A DNA stretch of 64,000 nucleotides from an uncultured Lachnospiraceae bacterium (GTDB lineage Bacteria > Bacillota > Clostridia > Lachnospirales > Lachnospiraceae), in the NCBI GenBank assembly GCA_910589075.1, contig CAJUSK010000034.1, forward strand, positions 124,001 to 188,000, read 5' to 3'. The notes below the pieces were generated by a model. That model saw nothing but the letters and a program-made list of their open reading frames with translations, did not search any database and was not told the DNA's origin. Shown piece by piece: positions 1 to 8,375 of the stretch. Numbering within the stretch: the first letter of the stretch is position 1; every line of letters begins with the position of its first letter. The position numbers were made by a program, and so were the translations under genes.

Positions 1-210
1 ATTAATATAGAAGAAAATCATGTTACCATAAAGGGTGTTGCACGTCTCCATGGCAGCCATGTGAAGGCAGAAGAACTGCGGGGCGGGGCGGCGCTGTGTA
101 TGGCGGCGCTGGCGGCACAGGGGGATTCCTGTATTACGAACCGCCATTTTATCGACAGGGGATATCAGGCGCTGGAACAGGACATCAGAAACCTGGGAGG
201 CAGAATATGA
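1..210 (+). CDS. murA: UDP-N-acetylglucosamine 1-carboxyvinyltransferase, C-terminal end (partial)
   Basis: The 69 residues before the TGA at 208-210 match the end of MurA/EPSP-synthase-type enzymes: an LRGGAAL segment followed by HFIDRGYQ and a final LGG. MurA adds enolpyruvate to UDP-GlcNAc in the cytoplasm, the first committed step of peptidoglycan synthesis. The start lies outside the window. The stop overlaps the start of divIB by ATGA, which points to translational coupling and a division/cell-wall operon. RNA 3'-phosphate cyclase shares the fold, but the divIB-ftsZ context favours murA. Confidence 0.85.
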   Translation: MNIEENHVTIKGVARLHGSHVKAEELRGGAALCMAALAAQGDSCITNRHFIDRGYQALEQDIRNLGGRI

Positions 211-929
211 AGAAACGGACAGTGATACTGATCAGCATATGCGCCGGTTTTCTGACCGTGGGGATACTGGCTGCGGTGTTACTGCGGTATTACCGGGTGA
301 CGACCGTATATGTGGAAGGAAACATACATTATGATAACGAAGAAATCATGGAGATGGTGATGACGGGCAGACTGGGAAATAATTCTCTCTACCTGGCAAT
401 GAAATATAAAAACAAAGGGGTGGATAACATCCCCTTTGTGCAGACGATGGATGTGGACATCCTTTCGCCGGACACAATTAAGATCACCGTATATGAGAAA
501 GCCATGGCAGGTTACATAGAGTATCTGGGCAAATATATGTATTTTGACAAAGACGGCATTATTGTGGAATCGTCGGAACAGAAAACCACCGGAATCCCGC
601 AGGTGACGGGACTGAATTTTGGATATGTGATTATGCATGAGAAACTTCCGGTGGATAATCCTGAAATATTCGAAGACATATTGGATATTACCCAGCTTTT
701 AAATAAATATGGCGTACAGGCGGATAAAATCCGGTTTGACAAAGCCATGCATAAGACACTGTATTTTGGAGAAGCGAGAGTGAGTCTGGGCTCCAATGAG
801 AACATTGGGGAAAAAATCATGAAGCTGAAAGGCATTCTGCCGGAGCTGTCCGGGAAAAAAGGAATGTTGCGTATGGACAATTATTCGGAGGAGATGCGGA
901 ATGTTACCTTTGAACTGGATTCGGAATAG
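207..929 (+). CDS. divIB: Cell division protein FtsQ/DivIB
   Basis: A 240-residue bitopic membrane protein of the division machinery. A short basic N-terminus (MKKR) and one membrane helix at about residues 5-27 are followed by a POTRA-like domain (VTTVYVEGN onward) and a beta domain, as in DivIB/FtsQ. The family links septal peptidoglycan synthases to the divisome on the outer face of the membrane. The start at 207 has GGGAGG upstream and overlaps the murA stop; a longer reading from 96 would run inside murA. ftsZ follows after about 108 bp with its own promoter. Sequence conservation is low, as usual, so the call rests on architecture and position. Confidence 0.85.
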   Translation: MKKRTVILISICAGFLTVGILAAVLLRYYRVTTVYVEGNIHYDNEEIMEMVMTGRLGNNSLYLAMKYKNKGVDNIPFVQTMDVDILSPDTIKITVYEKAMAGYIEYLGKYMYFDKDGIIVESSEQKTTGIPQVTGLNFGYVIMHEKLPVDNPEIFEDILDITQLLNKYGVQADKIRFDKAMHKTLYFGEARVSLGSNENIGEKIMKLKGILPELSGKKGMLRMDNYSEEMRNVTFELDSE

Positions 930-964
930 AGAGTCTTAAAAATAAAAGAAATACAAAAAAACTG

Positions 965-993
965 TTGATTAATTGGGTGAAAAATAATAATAT
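965..993 (+). promoter_or_regulatory. Sigma-A-type promoter for ftsZ
   Basis: TTGATT at 965-970, a 17-bp spacer, and TAATAT at 988-993, followed by an AT-rich leader and the AAGGAGG site at 1023-1029. Read directly from the sequence; not tested. Confidence 0.6.
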
Positions 994-1037
994 AGTCTAT
1001 ATGTAGTTATTTGGGACTAAAATAAGGAGGACTACCT

Positions 1038-2300
1038 TTGTTAGAGATAAAGACGAACGATGCTGAATCTGCAGCCAAAATTATTGTAGTCGGTGTTGGC
1101 GGTGCAGGTAATAATGCTGTAAATAGAATGATTGATGAAAGTATTGATGGTGTGGATTTTATCGGTATCAATACGGACAAGCAGGCATTACAGCTCTGTA
1201 AAGCTCCCAGGTTGTTGCAGATCGGGGAGAAACTGACAAAGGGCTTAGGTGCAGGCGCCAAACCCGAAGTTGGTGAGAAAGCGGCCGAAGAAAACATAGA
1301 AGAGATTACAGAAGCGCTGAAAGGCGCGGATATGGTATTTGTTACATGTGGTATGGGAGGCGGAACCGGAACCGGCGCCGCGCCCGTGATTGCCGGGATT
1401 TCCAAACAAATGGGCATCCTGACAGTGGGGGTTGTTACCAAACCCTTTCGATTTGAAGCAAAAGCCCGTATGGTAAATGCCATCGGAGGCATTGAAAAGC
1501 TGAAATCAAATGTGGATACGCTGATTGTCATTCCCAATGACAAACTGCTTGAGATTGTGGACAGACGGACAACCATGCCGGATGCTCTGAAAAAGGCGGA
1601 CGAGGTATTGCAGCAGGCGGTTCAGGGGATTACGGACCTGATTAACCTTCCGGCGATTATCAACCTGGATTTTGCAGATGTACAGACTGTTATGAAGGAC
1701 AAGGGCATCGCCCATATCGGTATCGGTTCCGGCAAGGGCGACGACAAAGCGGCAGATGCGGTTAAGATGGCCGTGGAAAGCCCTCTGCTGGAGACAACCA
1801 TTTCCGGCGCCAGCCATGTGATTATCAATGTTTCCGGTGATATTACCCTGGCGGATGCGGCAGATGCGGCAGACTATGTACAGGGTCTGGCAGGAGACGA
1901 GGTAAATATTATCTTTGGTGCCATGTATGACGAGACGGCGACAGACAGTTGTGCCATTACAGTCATTGCCACAGGTCTGGAGGCTGGCAGTGGCAGTGTA
2001 CCGCCCCGCATTACACCTGCCGGCAACTATCAGACTTATAAGGCACAGCCCGTAAGGCCCGTTAACAATAAAAACATGAATGTAAACGCAGGGACGGCGC
2101 CGATTCCCATGCAGGTACAGACCCAGATTCCCACACCCGTTCCGGCCCCTGCCCCGGCTCCGATACAGATGCCCCAGCAGAAACCTGCTGCTCCGGCGAT
2201 GAATGTACAGCCCCTGACGGGTATCCGCAGGCCAGGCAACATAAAGAGCAATGTGGAAGAAAAGACATTGAGTATTCCCAGTTTTCTACAGAAAAAATAA
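1038..2300 (+). CDS. ftsZ: Cell division GTPase FtsZ
   Basis: FtsZ is the tubulin-like GTPase that forms the cytokinetic ring. This 420-residue protein has the N-terminal nucleotide-binding segment (VVGVGGAGNNAVNRM), the tubulin signature GGGTGTGAAP near residue 112, and a variable Pro/Gln/Ala-rich linker at about 335-400. It ends in a conserved-type tail (SIPSFLQKK), the usual docking peptide for partners such as FtsA or SepF. The start is TTG at 1038, fixed by AAGGAGG at 1023-1029. Neither ftsA nor sepF is next to it. A strong terminator follows. Confidence 0.98.
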   Translation: MLEIKTNDAESAAKIIVVGVGGAGNNAVNRMIDESIDGVDFIGINTDKQALQLCKAPRLLQIGEKLTKGLGAGAKPEVGEKAAEENIEEITEALKGADMVFVTCGMGGGTGTGAAPVIAGISKQMGILTVGVVTKPFRFEAKARMVNAIGGIEKLKSNVDTLIVIPNDKLLEIVDRRTTMPDALKKADEVLQQAVQGITDLINLPAIINLDFADVQTVMKDKGIAHIGIGSGKGDDKAADAVKMAVESPLLETTISGASHVIINVSGDITLADAADAADYVQGLAGDEVNIIFGAMYDETATDSCAITVIATGLEAGSGSVPPRITPAGNYQTYKAQPVRPVNNKNMNVNAGTAPIPMQVQTQIPTPVPAPAPAPIQMPQQKPAAPAMNVQPLTGIRRPGNIKSNVEEKTLSIPSFLQKK

Positions 2301-2328
2301 CATAACAGAGAGCTTTATAAAACGTCAG

Positions 2329-2370
2329 AAACCTGAAAAGGAAAATCCCTTTTCAGGTTTTTTGTATTTT
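2329..2370 (+). terminator. Intrinsic terminator after ftsZ
   Basis: A 13-bp perfect stem (AAACCTGAAAAGG with CCTTTTCAGGTTT) with a 6-nt loop, followed by a T-rich tract. It separates ftsZ from the spoIIG operon. Confidence 0.9.
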
Positions 2371-2438
2371 TTTGTCAATAAATATTGCATATGGCAGGTT
2401 CGATTTTGACAAAATATTCACAGAAGAATTCTTATAAT
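2371..2438 (+). promoter_or_regulatory. spoIIGA-sigE promoter with long spacer and Spo0A-box-like sites
   Basis: TTGACA at 2406-2411 and TATAAT at 2433-2438 are near-consensus elements but are separated by 21 bp. The Bacillus subtilis spoIIG promoter is known for a similar over-long spacing and for activation by phosphorylated Spo0A bound over the -35. Here TTTTGTCAAAAT, read on the minus strand over the -35, differs from the 0A box core TGTCGAA at one position. TTTGTCAATAA at 2371-2381 is a weaker second candidate. Confidence 0.65.
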
Positions 2439-2468
2439 AAAACCAGTGAGAAATACAGGAGGTGAGTG

Positions 2469-3290
2469 GTGAAATATAAACTGTATATTGATGTGTTCTT
2501 CCTGCTGAACTTCTTTATGGATACTTTGCTGTTATTTCTCATAAGAAAGGTTCTTAACTGTACTGCCACACATGTAAGAGTGCTTTCGGGTGGAGTGTTC
2601 GGCGCAGTGATGGCATGTGTTGTTACGGTCATTCCGTCCGTGCCTGTATGGATCAGGCTGCTGGCAGGATATGGGCTCGTCAGTATATGTATGATCAGAA
2701 TCAGTTTTTCCGGAATGAACTTCAGAATGGTTCTCAGGGCAGCCATTTACTTATATGGATTTGCATTTCTGTTTGGCGGAATTTTGTTAATTTTGTCGGT
2801 ACAGATACCGATTTTCAGGAAATCCGGAATGGGGCTTCCCGCGGTGTGTATCACAGGGATGATAACTTATGTCCTGGTTGCGGGGTTCCATCAGCGGCGG
2901 CAGAGACGAAAGCGCGGATGTATCCTGCCGGTGAAAGTTGTCTGGAATGGCAGGGAAGCCGTTGTGCAGGCGTTGGTGGATACAGGGAACAGCCTGTATG
3001 AGCCAATCAGCCATAAGCCGGTGTCCATTATAGAGAAACAGGCGATGGAAGCGGTTTTTGCCGGGGTATGTCCTGCCGGCTTCCGGGCGATTCCTTTTCA
3101 CAGTCTGGGAAAAGCCCATGGGATCTTAAACGGCTATGAGCTGACGGAACTGATTATTTTTGGGGAGAATGAAAAAATAAAAATAGAGAGACCGATGGTG
3201 GGACTGTTTGACGGGAATCTGTCGGCAGGCGCGGCATATCAGATGATATTACATCCCACATTGACAGAAAGACAGGAGGAACATTTATGA
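2469..3290 (+). CDS. spoIIGA: Sigma-E processing peptidase SpoIIGA
   Basis: The membrane-embedded aspartic protease that cleaves pro-sigma-E in the mother cell after the forespore signal. The N-terminal half has about five hydrophobic helices (residues about 5-135). The cytosolic C-terminal half carries the protease motif VDTGNSL with Asp171. Two GTG codons (2466 and 2469) lie behind AGGAGG at 2457-2462; the second has the better 6-nt spacing. The stop overlaps the sigE start by ATGA, so protease and substrate are co-translated. About 273 residues, slightly short for the family. Confidence 0.95.
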   Translation: MKYKLYIDVFFLLNFFMDTLLLFLIRKVLNCTATHVRVLSGGVFGAVMACVVTVIPSVPVWIRLLAGYGLVSICMIRISFSGMNFRMVLRAAIYLYGFAFLFGGILLILSVQIPIFRKSGMGLPAVCITGMITYVLVAGFHQRRQRRKRGCILPVKVVWNGREAVVQALVDTGNSLYEPISHKPVSIIEKQAMEAVFAGVCPAGFRAIPFHSLGKAHGILNGYELTELIIFGENEKIKIERPMVGLFDGNLSAGAAYQMILHPTLTERQEEHL

Positions 3291-4027
3291 TATTTAAGGT
3301 TGCGATACCGGGCAAGATACAGTTTCGAATGATTCGCAGAGAAGCCGGTCTTCTGATGCGCAAGCAGGGGGATATCCACTACATAGGAGGCGCGGAAGTA
3401 CTCCCGCCGCCACTGGAAGCCATGGAAGAAGAGGAAGTCATAAACGATCTGGGGACAGAAGATGAACAGGAAGCGAAAGCCACACTGATCGAGCATAATC
3501 TGCGTCTTGTAGTGTACATAGCGAAAAAATTCGATAATACGGGAGTGGGAGTGGAGGATCTGATTTCCATCGGCACCATCGGCCTGATCAAATCTATCAA
3601 TACGTTCAATCCCGGAAAAAATATCAAGCTGGCAACCTATGCGTCCAGGTGCATAGAAAATGAAATATTGATGTACCTAAGGAAAAACAATAAAGCGAAA
3701 GTGGAAGTATCCATTGATGAACCGCTGAATGTGGACTGGGATGGCAATGAACTTCTCCTGTCGGATATTCTGGGAACAGATGAAGATGTGATTTACAGAG
3801 ATATTGAAAATGAAGTGGAAAGGGGGCTTTTATTCAAAGCAGTCAACAGGCTGTCTGAACGGGAGAGGACAATCATCAACCTCCGCTTTGGTTTAAATAC
3901 GCCGGACGGAGAAGAAATGACACAGAAGGAGGTGGCGGCGCTGCTGGGCATTTCCCAGTCCTATATTTCCAGGCTGGAAAAAAAGATTATCAAAAGACTG
4001 AAAAGAGAGATGGTAAAGGAGGCATAA
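3287..4027 (+). CDS. sigE: RNA polymerase sporulation sigma factor pro-SigE
   Basis: The early mother-cell sigma factor, made as an inactive precursor. Residues 1-29 are a pro-sequence of hydrophobic and basic residues, cut by SpoIIGA just before the conserved DIHYIGGAEVLPPPL. Sigma region 2 (LIEHNLRLVVYIAKKF, then DLISIGTIGLIK) and region 4 with its helix-turn-helix (GISQSYISRLEKKIIKRLK) are both clear. At 246 residues it matches the family length. It shares the spoIIG operon with its protease, and sigG follows after 231 bp. Confidence 0.98.
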   Translation: MIFKVAIPGKIQFRMIRREAGLLMRKQGDIHYIGGAEVLPPPLEAMEEEEVINDLGTEDEQEAKATLIEHNLRLVVYIAKKFDNTGVGVEDLISIGTIGLIKSINTFNPGKNIKLATYASRCIENEILMYLRKNNKAKVEVSIDEPLNVDWDGNELLLSDILGTDEDVIYRDIENEVERGLLFKAVNRLSERERTIINLRFGLNTPDGEEMTQKEVAALLGISQSYISRLEKKIIKRLKREMVKEA

Positions 4028-4258
4028 ACGGGGGCTGTCACAGGTTGGAAGAGCCCTGAAGTAGTGGCATGAAAGGATGCCGGAGGGATCGTCAGAACGC
4101 GGTGTAGAAATTGGTCGTTCACAGACGAAAAGAAACATACGAAAATTAAAAAATGGACGCATAGTTCAGCGCCATAGTGAGAATCATTTTAAGTGTGACA
4201 ACAGAACATCCGATAAGAACAGTTTCTGTTGCGAAAGAAAAATGCAGGAGGAATCGCT

Positions 4259-5038
4259 ATGGCGCTGAACAAAGTAGAAATCTGCGGGGTCAATACAGCA
4301 AAGCTCCCTTCCCTGTCCAATGAGCAGAGGGCGAAGCTGTTTCAAAGAATCAAAGAAGGCGATATGGAGGCCAGAAATGAGTACACGGAAGGAAACCTGC
4401 GGCTTGTGTTAAGCGTTATCAAACGGTTCTCCGGCAGCAATGAAAACCCGGATGACCTGTTTCAGATCGGTTGTATCGGGCTCATGAAAGCCATTGATAA
4501 TTTTAATACGGAATTGGATGTTAAATTTTCCACCTATGCAGTTCCGATGATCATCGGGGAAATCAGAAGGTTCCTCAGAGACAACAACAGTATCCGTGTC
4601 AGCCGTTCCCTCAAGGACACCGCCTATAAAGCGATCTATGCGAAAGAAAGTCTGACGAAAAAGAATTTAAAAGAACCGACCATTATGGAAATCGCGGAAG
4701 AAATCGGCGTTTCCAAGGAAGATATTGTCTATGCGCTGGATGCCATCCAGAATCCCATGAGCCTGTACGAACCGGTTTACACCGACGGCGGTGATACATT
4801 GTACGTCATGGATCAGGTCAGCGACAAAAAAAATAAAGAAGAGACCTGGGTGGAACACCTGTCCCTGCGGGAAGCCATGAAACGCCTGAACGAGCGGGAA
4901 AACGAAATCATTACCCTGCGGTTTTTCGAAGGTAAAACACAGATGGAGGTGGCAGAAATTATCGGCATCTCCCAGGCTCAGGTATCCCGGCTGGAAAAAA
5001 ATGCATTGAAAGTAATGCGCAACTATCTGGCCGGCTAG
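4259..5038 (+). CDS. sigG: RNA polymerase forespore sigma factor SigG
   Basis: The late forespore sigma factor, directing spore maturation and DNA-protection genes. The N-terminus KVEICGVNTAKLPSLS is the conserved SigG leader absent from SigF. Region 2 (NLRLVLSVIKRF, DLFQIGCIGLMKAIDNF) and region 4 (GISQAQVSRLEKNALK) are intact in 259 residues. The ATG at 4259 follows AGGAGG with normal spacing. The order spoIIGA-sigE-sigG is conserved in Bacillus and Clostridia. No convincing sigma-F/G-type promoter could be fixed in the upstream gap. Confidence 0.97.
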   Translation: MALNKVEICGVNTAKLPSLSNEQRAKLFQRIKEGDMEARNEYTEGNLRLVLSVIKRFSGSNENPDDLFQIGCIGLMKAIDNFNTELDVKFSTYAVPMIIGEIRRFLRDNNSIRVSRSLKDTAYKAIYAKESLTKKNLKEPTIMEIAEEIGVSKEDIVYALDAIQNPMSLYEPVYTDGGDTLYVMDQVSDKKNKEETWVEHLSLREAMKRLNERENEIITLRFFEGKTQMEVAEIIGISQAQVSRLEKNALKVMRNYLAG

Positions 5039-5101
5039 AGCAGGCAAAGGAAAGTATGCTTTGCGGATTTTCCGTTTCCATAGACATGAAGAAAAGATTC
5101 A

Positions 5102-5132
5102 AAAACAGGGGCATGACACGCCCCTGTTTTTG
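5102..5132 (+). terminator. Intrinsic terminator after sigG
   Basis: Perfect 11-bp stem AAAACAGGGGC / GCCCCTGTTTT with a 7-nt loop, running into TTTTTG. Confidence 0.92.
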
Positions 5133-5167
5133 TAGTATACTATAGGCAATGAGCAGTGCGAAAACAA

Positions 5168-5210
5168 AAAAAGACAGATCGGCTGCTTGCAGACGCATTT
5201 GTCTTTTTCT
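5168..5210 (+). terminator. Second intrinsic terminator after sigG
   Basis: AAAAGACA pairs with TGTCTTTTT around an inner CTGC-TT-GCAG stem, followed by T-rich sequence. It is a backup to the terminator 40 bp upstream. Confidence 0.65.
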
Positions 5211-5416
5211 GTTTTCATAGGGCGAATGCCCTATAGCGAAGGGACGAAGTTCCTTCCTGAGCGACGCACTGTGGCGCCGGCCGGAGAATGCCCCAAAAGC
5301 CCCGCTGCCCTACATATCCCAGGGCGGCACAGTTTCCTTTCATATGCGCCCGCCACAAAATAACTTGCACTGCAACAATGATGCTCAAAGACCACCCCGA
5401 CCCCGGAGGTATCCTT
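5211..5416. other. Non-coding stretch with consecutive hairpins before the acyltransferase gene
   Basis: No gene is seen. After the terminator T-tract comes CATAGGGCGAATGCCCTAT (7-bp stem), then a GAAGG / CCTTC hairpin, a GC-rich GGCGCCGGCC block and a GCCCT / AGGGC hairpin. The opening TTCATAGG resembles the hairpin repeats at 24.9 and 37.3 kb. No clear promoter was found for the gene at 5417, and no known riboswitch class was recognised. Confidence 0.5.
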
Positions 5417-6538
5417 ATGAATGCCCAAAAGCGCATTACCTGGCTGGATATGGCAAAAGGCGTGGGTATCGTCCTGATGGTAGCGGGCCATCTGATCGGC
5501 GCCCTCCAGACCATCGACAACAAACCATACTTTTCACCGGTCTACCAGTTTATCGCTTCCTTCCATATGCCGCTTTTTTTTATCGTTTCCGGCATACTGC
5601 TCCGGATTACAAAGGAAGAAGAAAAAGATATAAGGCTGATTCTGTACCGCAAGGCAAAGACATTGCTTCTTCCCTATGCGTCTTTCAGCCTGATGTATTT
5701 TGTCATAAATATATGTACCTGTATTTTTTATCCGGACCTGCTCCGTTTTTCCGAACTGTGGAAATACTTTATCTACAGTGTAACGTTTCGGGGGGTATCG
5801 GTACTCTGGTTTCTGCCCGCCCTGTTCCTGGGAGAAACACTGTTTTTATGGTGCAGGAAAAAGACAGATGATGCCGGTCTGTTACTTCTGTTTACCGTAA
5901 CCGGATTTTGCATCTGTTTCTTTTCCCCTGCATTACACTGGGAAGGCTGGGAGGCGAATCTGGCTCTGATGGCCATGGGATCTCTCCTGCATACGCTGGC
6001 GAGAGGCATTTTGGCCTGTACATTCCTGCTGATCGGCTATCAGTCTGCCCGCCTTCTGACGGCAAAGGAGAAACCATCGCCGTTGTTTTTGCTGCTGGGC
6101 GCTGCCATGCTGGGGGCGGACGGTGTTTTATGCTTTCTCAATGGTTCCGTAGACCTGAACTATATGGTATTTAACAATTTTTTCCTCTATATGCTCTGTG
6201 CCTGCCTGGGGTCATTTGGCGTCATACTGGTGTGTAAGAATATGTACCAGTCCCGGCTGCTGATTTTTTACGGTGTGAATTCCCTGGTGATTATGGCGAC
6301 CCATATGGAGTTTAAAGTGATGTTCCATACCATCCGTTTTTCCTACTGGCTCAATCAGTATGTGACCAGGGCAAAGGAATGGGTGCTGTATTTAACCATG
6401 GCTCTTATGATCACTTTCATTGAGGCGGGGATTCTGTATGTGTTCAATCACTGGCTGTATTTTCTGATTGGGAAAAAGAAGCCGGAAAATCAAAAGGATA
6501 AAAGAATGAAAAAAAGTGAGGAGGAGGGTGCAATATGA
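5417..6538 (+). CDS. Membrane acyltransferase, acyltransferase-3 family
   Basis: A 373-residue multi-pass membrane protein of the acyltransferase-3 / fucose 4-O-acetylase type, which moves acyl groups onto cell-surface sugars or polymers. The opening (ITWLDMAKGVGIVLMVAGHL, with the family-typical DMAKG and GH) is followed by SFHMPLFFIVSG, the usual second motif, and about ten hydrophobic segments. The C-terminus is basic. ATG at 5417 follows GGAGGT. It overlaps the next exported protein by ATGA, so the two probably act together at the envelope. The acyl acceptor cannot be told from sequence. Confidence 0.85.
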   Translation: MNAQKRITWLDMAKGVGIVLMVAGHLIGALQTIDNKPYFSPVYQFIASFHMPLFFIVSGILLRITKEEEKDIRLILYRKAKTLLLPYASFSLMYFVINICTCIFYPDLLRFSELWKYFIYSVTFRGVSVLWFLPALFLGETLFLWCRKKTDDAGLLLLFTVTGFCICFFSPALHWEGWEANLALMAMGSLLHTLARGILACTFLLIGYQSARLLTAKEKPSPLFLLLGAAMLGADGVLCFLNGSVDLNYMVFNNFFLYMLCACLGSFGVILVCKNMYQSRLLIFYGVNSLVIMATHMEFKVMFHTIRFSYWLNQYVTRAKEWVLYLTMALMITFIEAGILYVFNHWLYFLIGKKKPENQKDKRMKKSEEEGAI

Positions 6539-7437
6539 ACTTGCATATGAAACATCTGATGAGGAAAGGGACAATTCTGCTGTGTGCGGGTGCACTGCTG
6601 GTTTCGCCGGCCTGTGTGCAGGCCAAAAGCGGTTCCAAGTCTGAGTCCACAACCGTGCCGGCAGATGCGGTTTCAGGCGGCGTGATCAAGTCCAACGTAT
6701 ACGGAGAGGTACTTGTTACCAGAGAGGCAGACGGCACATATAATTATACGTTTTTTAATGATGACTGGCCTGCGGTGCAGTCACTGCTCAGTGCGCTGAA
6801 TTCCGGTGCCAAAATTGACCTGGATAAACTGCTGACGGAATCTTCCACATCTATCCGGGAAATTACCACAGATGACAAAACGGCCATTCCCAACGATATT
6901 GTCAATTCCGGCGCGGCGGCAAGCGGTAATCGGGGCAGCTTTTCCGTGGGCAGCGTGTATGGGCCGGATCTCAATGCAAATGAGATTCAGCAGGTGCAGA
7001 CTGTGGTATCCAACTTTATGATTCAGAACAATGTGGCCTCCATGAGCGATATTAAAAAAGTGCGCACAGCCCATGATTATCTGATGCAGACCTGCGTGCC
7101 GGCGCCAAATGGCAACCGGAACCATGCGGACAATGCATGGGGCGCCCTGATATACCATGAAGCCAATTCCAAGGGATATGCCAGAGCCATGAAAGCCCTC
7201 TGTGACGCCATGGGTGTAGGCACCTATATTGTTACCTCCAACAACAGCTCTTCGCTGAAAGACTATATGTGGAATACGGTTTTAATCAATGGGGAATGGT
7301 TTATTGTGGATGTTTTCTGCAATGACAGCACATCCGACTATCTGATGTATTTGGTTTCGGATGAAACCTACAGATCCTTTGGAATGCGATGGAATTCCGG
7401 TGACAATATACCGGTGGCCAAACGGAATTATAAGTAA
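6535..7437 (+). CDS. Exported protein with a catalytically degenerate transglutaminase-like fold
   Basis: A 300-residue protein with a signal peptide (basic start, hydrophobic core about residues 12-24, cleavage near VQAKS). The C-terminal half follows the transglutaminase-like pattern: a KGYARAMKALCDAMG helix, then YMWNTVLINGEWFIVD. The catalytic Cys position before KGYA is Ser212 and the catalytic His position before WN is Tyr244, while Asp259 remains. It is therefore unlikely to be an active peptidase or crosslinker. It overlaps the membrane acyltransferase by ATGA and may be its extracellular partner (inference). Confidence 0.7.
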   Translation: MNLHMKHLMRKGTILLCAGALLVSPACVQAKSGSKSESTTVPADAVSGGVIKSNVYGEVLVTREADGTYNYTFFNDDWPAVQSLLSALNSGAKIDLDKLLTESSTSIREITTDDKTAIPNDIVNSGAAASGNRGSFSVGSVYGPDLNANEIQQVQTVVSNFMIQNNVASMSDIKKVRTAHDYLMQTCVPAPNGNRNHADNAWGALIYHEANSKGYARAMKALCDAMGVGTYIVTSNNSSSLKDYMWNTVLINGEWFIVDVFCNDSTSDYLMYLVSDETYRSFGMRWNSGDNIPVAKRNYK

Positions 7438-7449
7438 AGGGAGACAACG

Positions 7450-8046
7450 ATGGCAAAGCTATATTTCCGTTATGGAGCCATGGGCAGTTCCAAGACAGCC
7501 AATGCCCTGATGGTGGAATATAATTACTATGAGCAGGGGAAAAAGGCGCTTCTTTTAAAACCCCGGCTGGATACCAGGGATGGTGAACAGGTTATTAAGA
7601 GCCGCATGGGGCTTTGGAAAGAATGCAGTTTTGTGGAAGACTTTGTGAAATTTCCCAGAGAGAAAATCCTGGAATATGACTGTATCATAGTGGATGAAGC
7701 ACAGTTCTGCAAAAAGAGCGAAATCGCTTATTTTGTGGATGTGGTGGATTTCTGCGATATACCGGTGATCTGCTATGGACTGCGGACCGACTTCCGGAGA
7801 GAACCTTTCGAGGGTTCTCTCTGGCTGATGGCCTGGGCGGATGTGATCGAGGAAATGAAAACGGTCTGCTGGTGCGGACAGGGGGCGACCTGTAATGTGA
7901 GATTTACGGAAGAGGGCAAAGTGATCCGGGAAGGAGAGCAGGTATGTCTGGGCGGCAATGATAAGTATACGGCGCTCTGCAGGAAACATTACCGGGAAGG
8001 GAATCTGGGGCCGGAATGGAGCAGCAGATGCATACAGCCGTCGTAA
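7450..8046 (+). CDS. tdk: Thymidine kinase (type II)
   Basis: Phosphorylates thymidine to dTMP with ATP, a salvage step in the cytoplasm. The P-loop reads GAMGSSKT, and the Walker B region VDEAQF is the standard lasso of bacterial type II enzymes. A zinc site is formed by a CWC...C pair and a later C...C pair in the C-terminal third. At 198 residues the length is normal. It starts 12 bp after the preceding gene behind an AGGGAGA site. It is probably co-transcribed with the upstream pair, although no functional link is evident. Confidence 0.95.
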   Translation: MAKLYFRYGAMGSSKTANALMVEYNYYEQGKKALLLKPRLDTRDGEQVIKSRMGLWKECSFVEDFVKFPREKILEYDCIIVDEAQFCKKSEIAYFVDVVDFCDIPVICYGLRTDFRREPFEGSLWLMAWADVIEEMKTVCWCGQGATCNVRFTEEGKVIREGEQVCLGGNDKYTALCRKHYREGNLGPEWSSRCIQPS

Positions 8047-8058
8047 AGCAGAGCCGTT

Positions 8059-8298
8059 TTACGTATTGCAGCACAGGTCTACAAGGATGATGTCGGGACC
8101 GATCTGTTTGATGTCTCTGTAGCAGATAACAATATCGGAGTTGCCTTCAAAGAGACGGCAGAAATGAAAGCCTTCCGATATGACGATTTTCTGTATCTGA
8201 CCGGTGCATTCATCAAATTCCATGTCCACAACATTCCCGATCTTCTGACAGTTTCTGATATTGATAACTTCTTTTTTCTGAAAACATGAAAATAACAT
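8059..8298 (-). CDS. YlmC/YmxH family PRC-barrel sporulation protein
   Basis: A 79-residue PRC-barrel-like protein. QKKEVINI, then VVDMEFDECTGQI, and the final IKQIGPDIILVDL match the YlmC/YmxH family, which is tied to sporulation in Bacillus and Clostridia but whose biochemical role is not settled. It lies on the opposite strand between tdk and nrdR and converges with tdk 12 bp away. Start 8298 is chosen because the family begins a few residues before QKKEVINI; a longer start at 8325 is possible. The ribosome site is weak. Confidence 0.8.
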   Translation of the reverse strand: MLFSCFQKKEVINIRNCQKIGNVVDMEFDECTGQIQKIVISEGFHFCRLFEGNSDIVICYRDIKQIGPDIILVDLCCNT

Positions 8299-8375
8299 GG
8301 CGCGACCATTTTCCCTTTTCCACATTGTATGTCGGTTTCCGGAAAAGGTGTATGGCCGCCGGAAGGGAGGATACT

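Noticed and set aside
4159..4191. Sigma-F/G-type promoter before sigG (GCATA ... CATTTTA)
   Set aside because: The spacing is 21 bp rather than about 18, and the -10 is not a good match.
4077..4268. Short open frame between sigE and sigG
   Set aside because: No ribosome site, no family, and it overlaps the sigG start.
5211..5416. Riboswitch before the acyltransferase
   Set aside because: Several hairpins exist, but none fits a known class and no promoter was found; they look like dispersed repeats.
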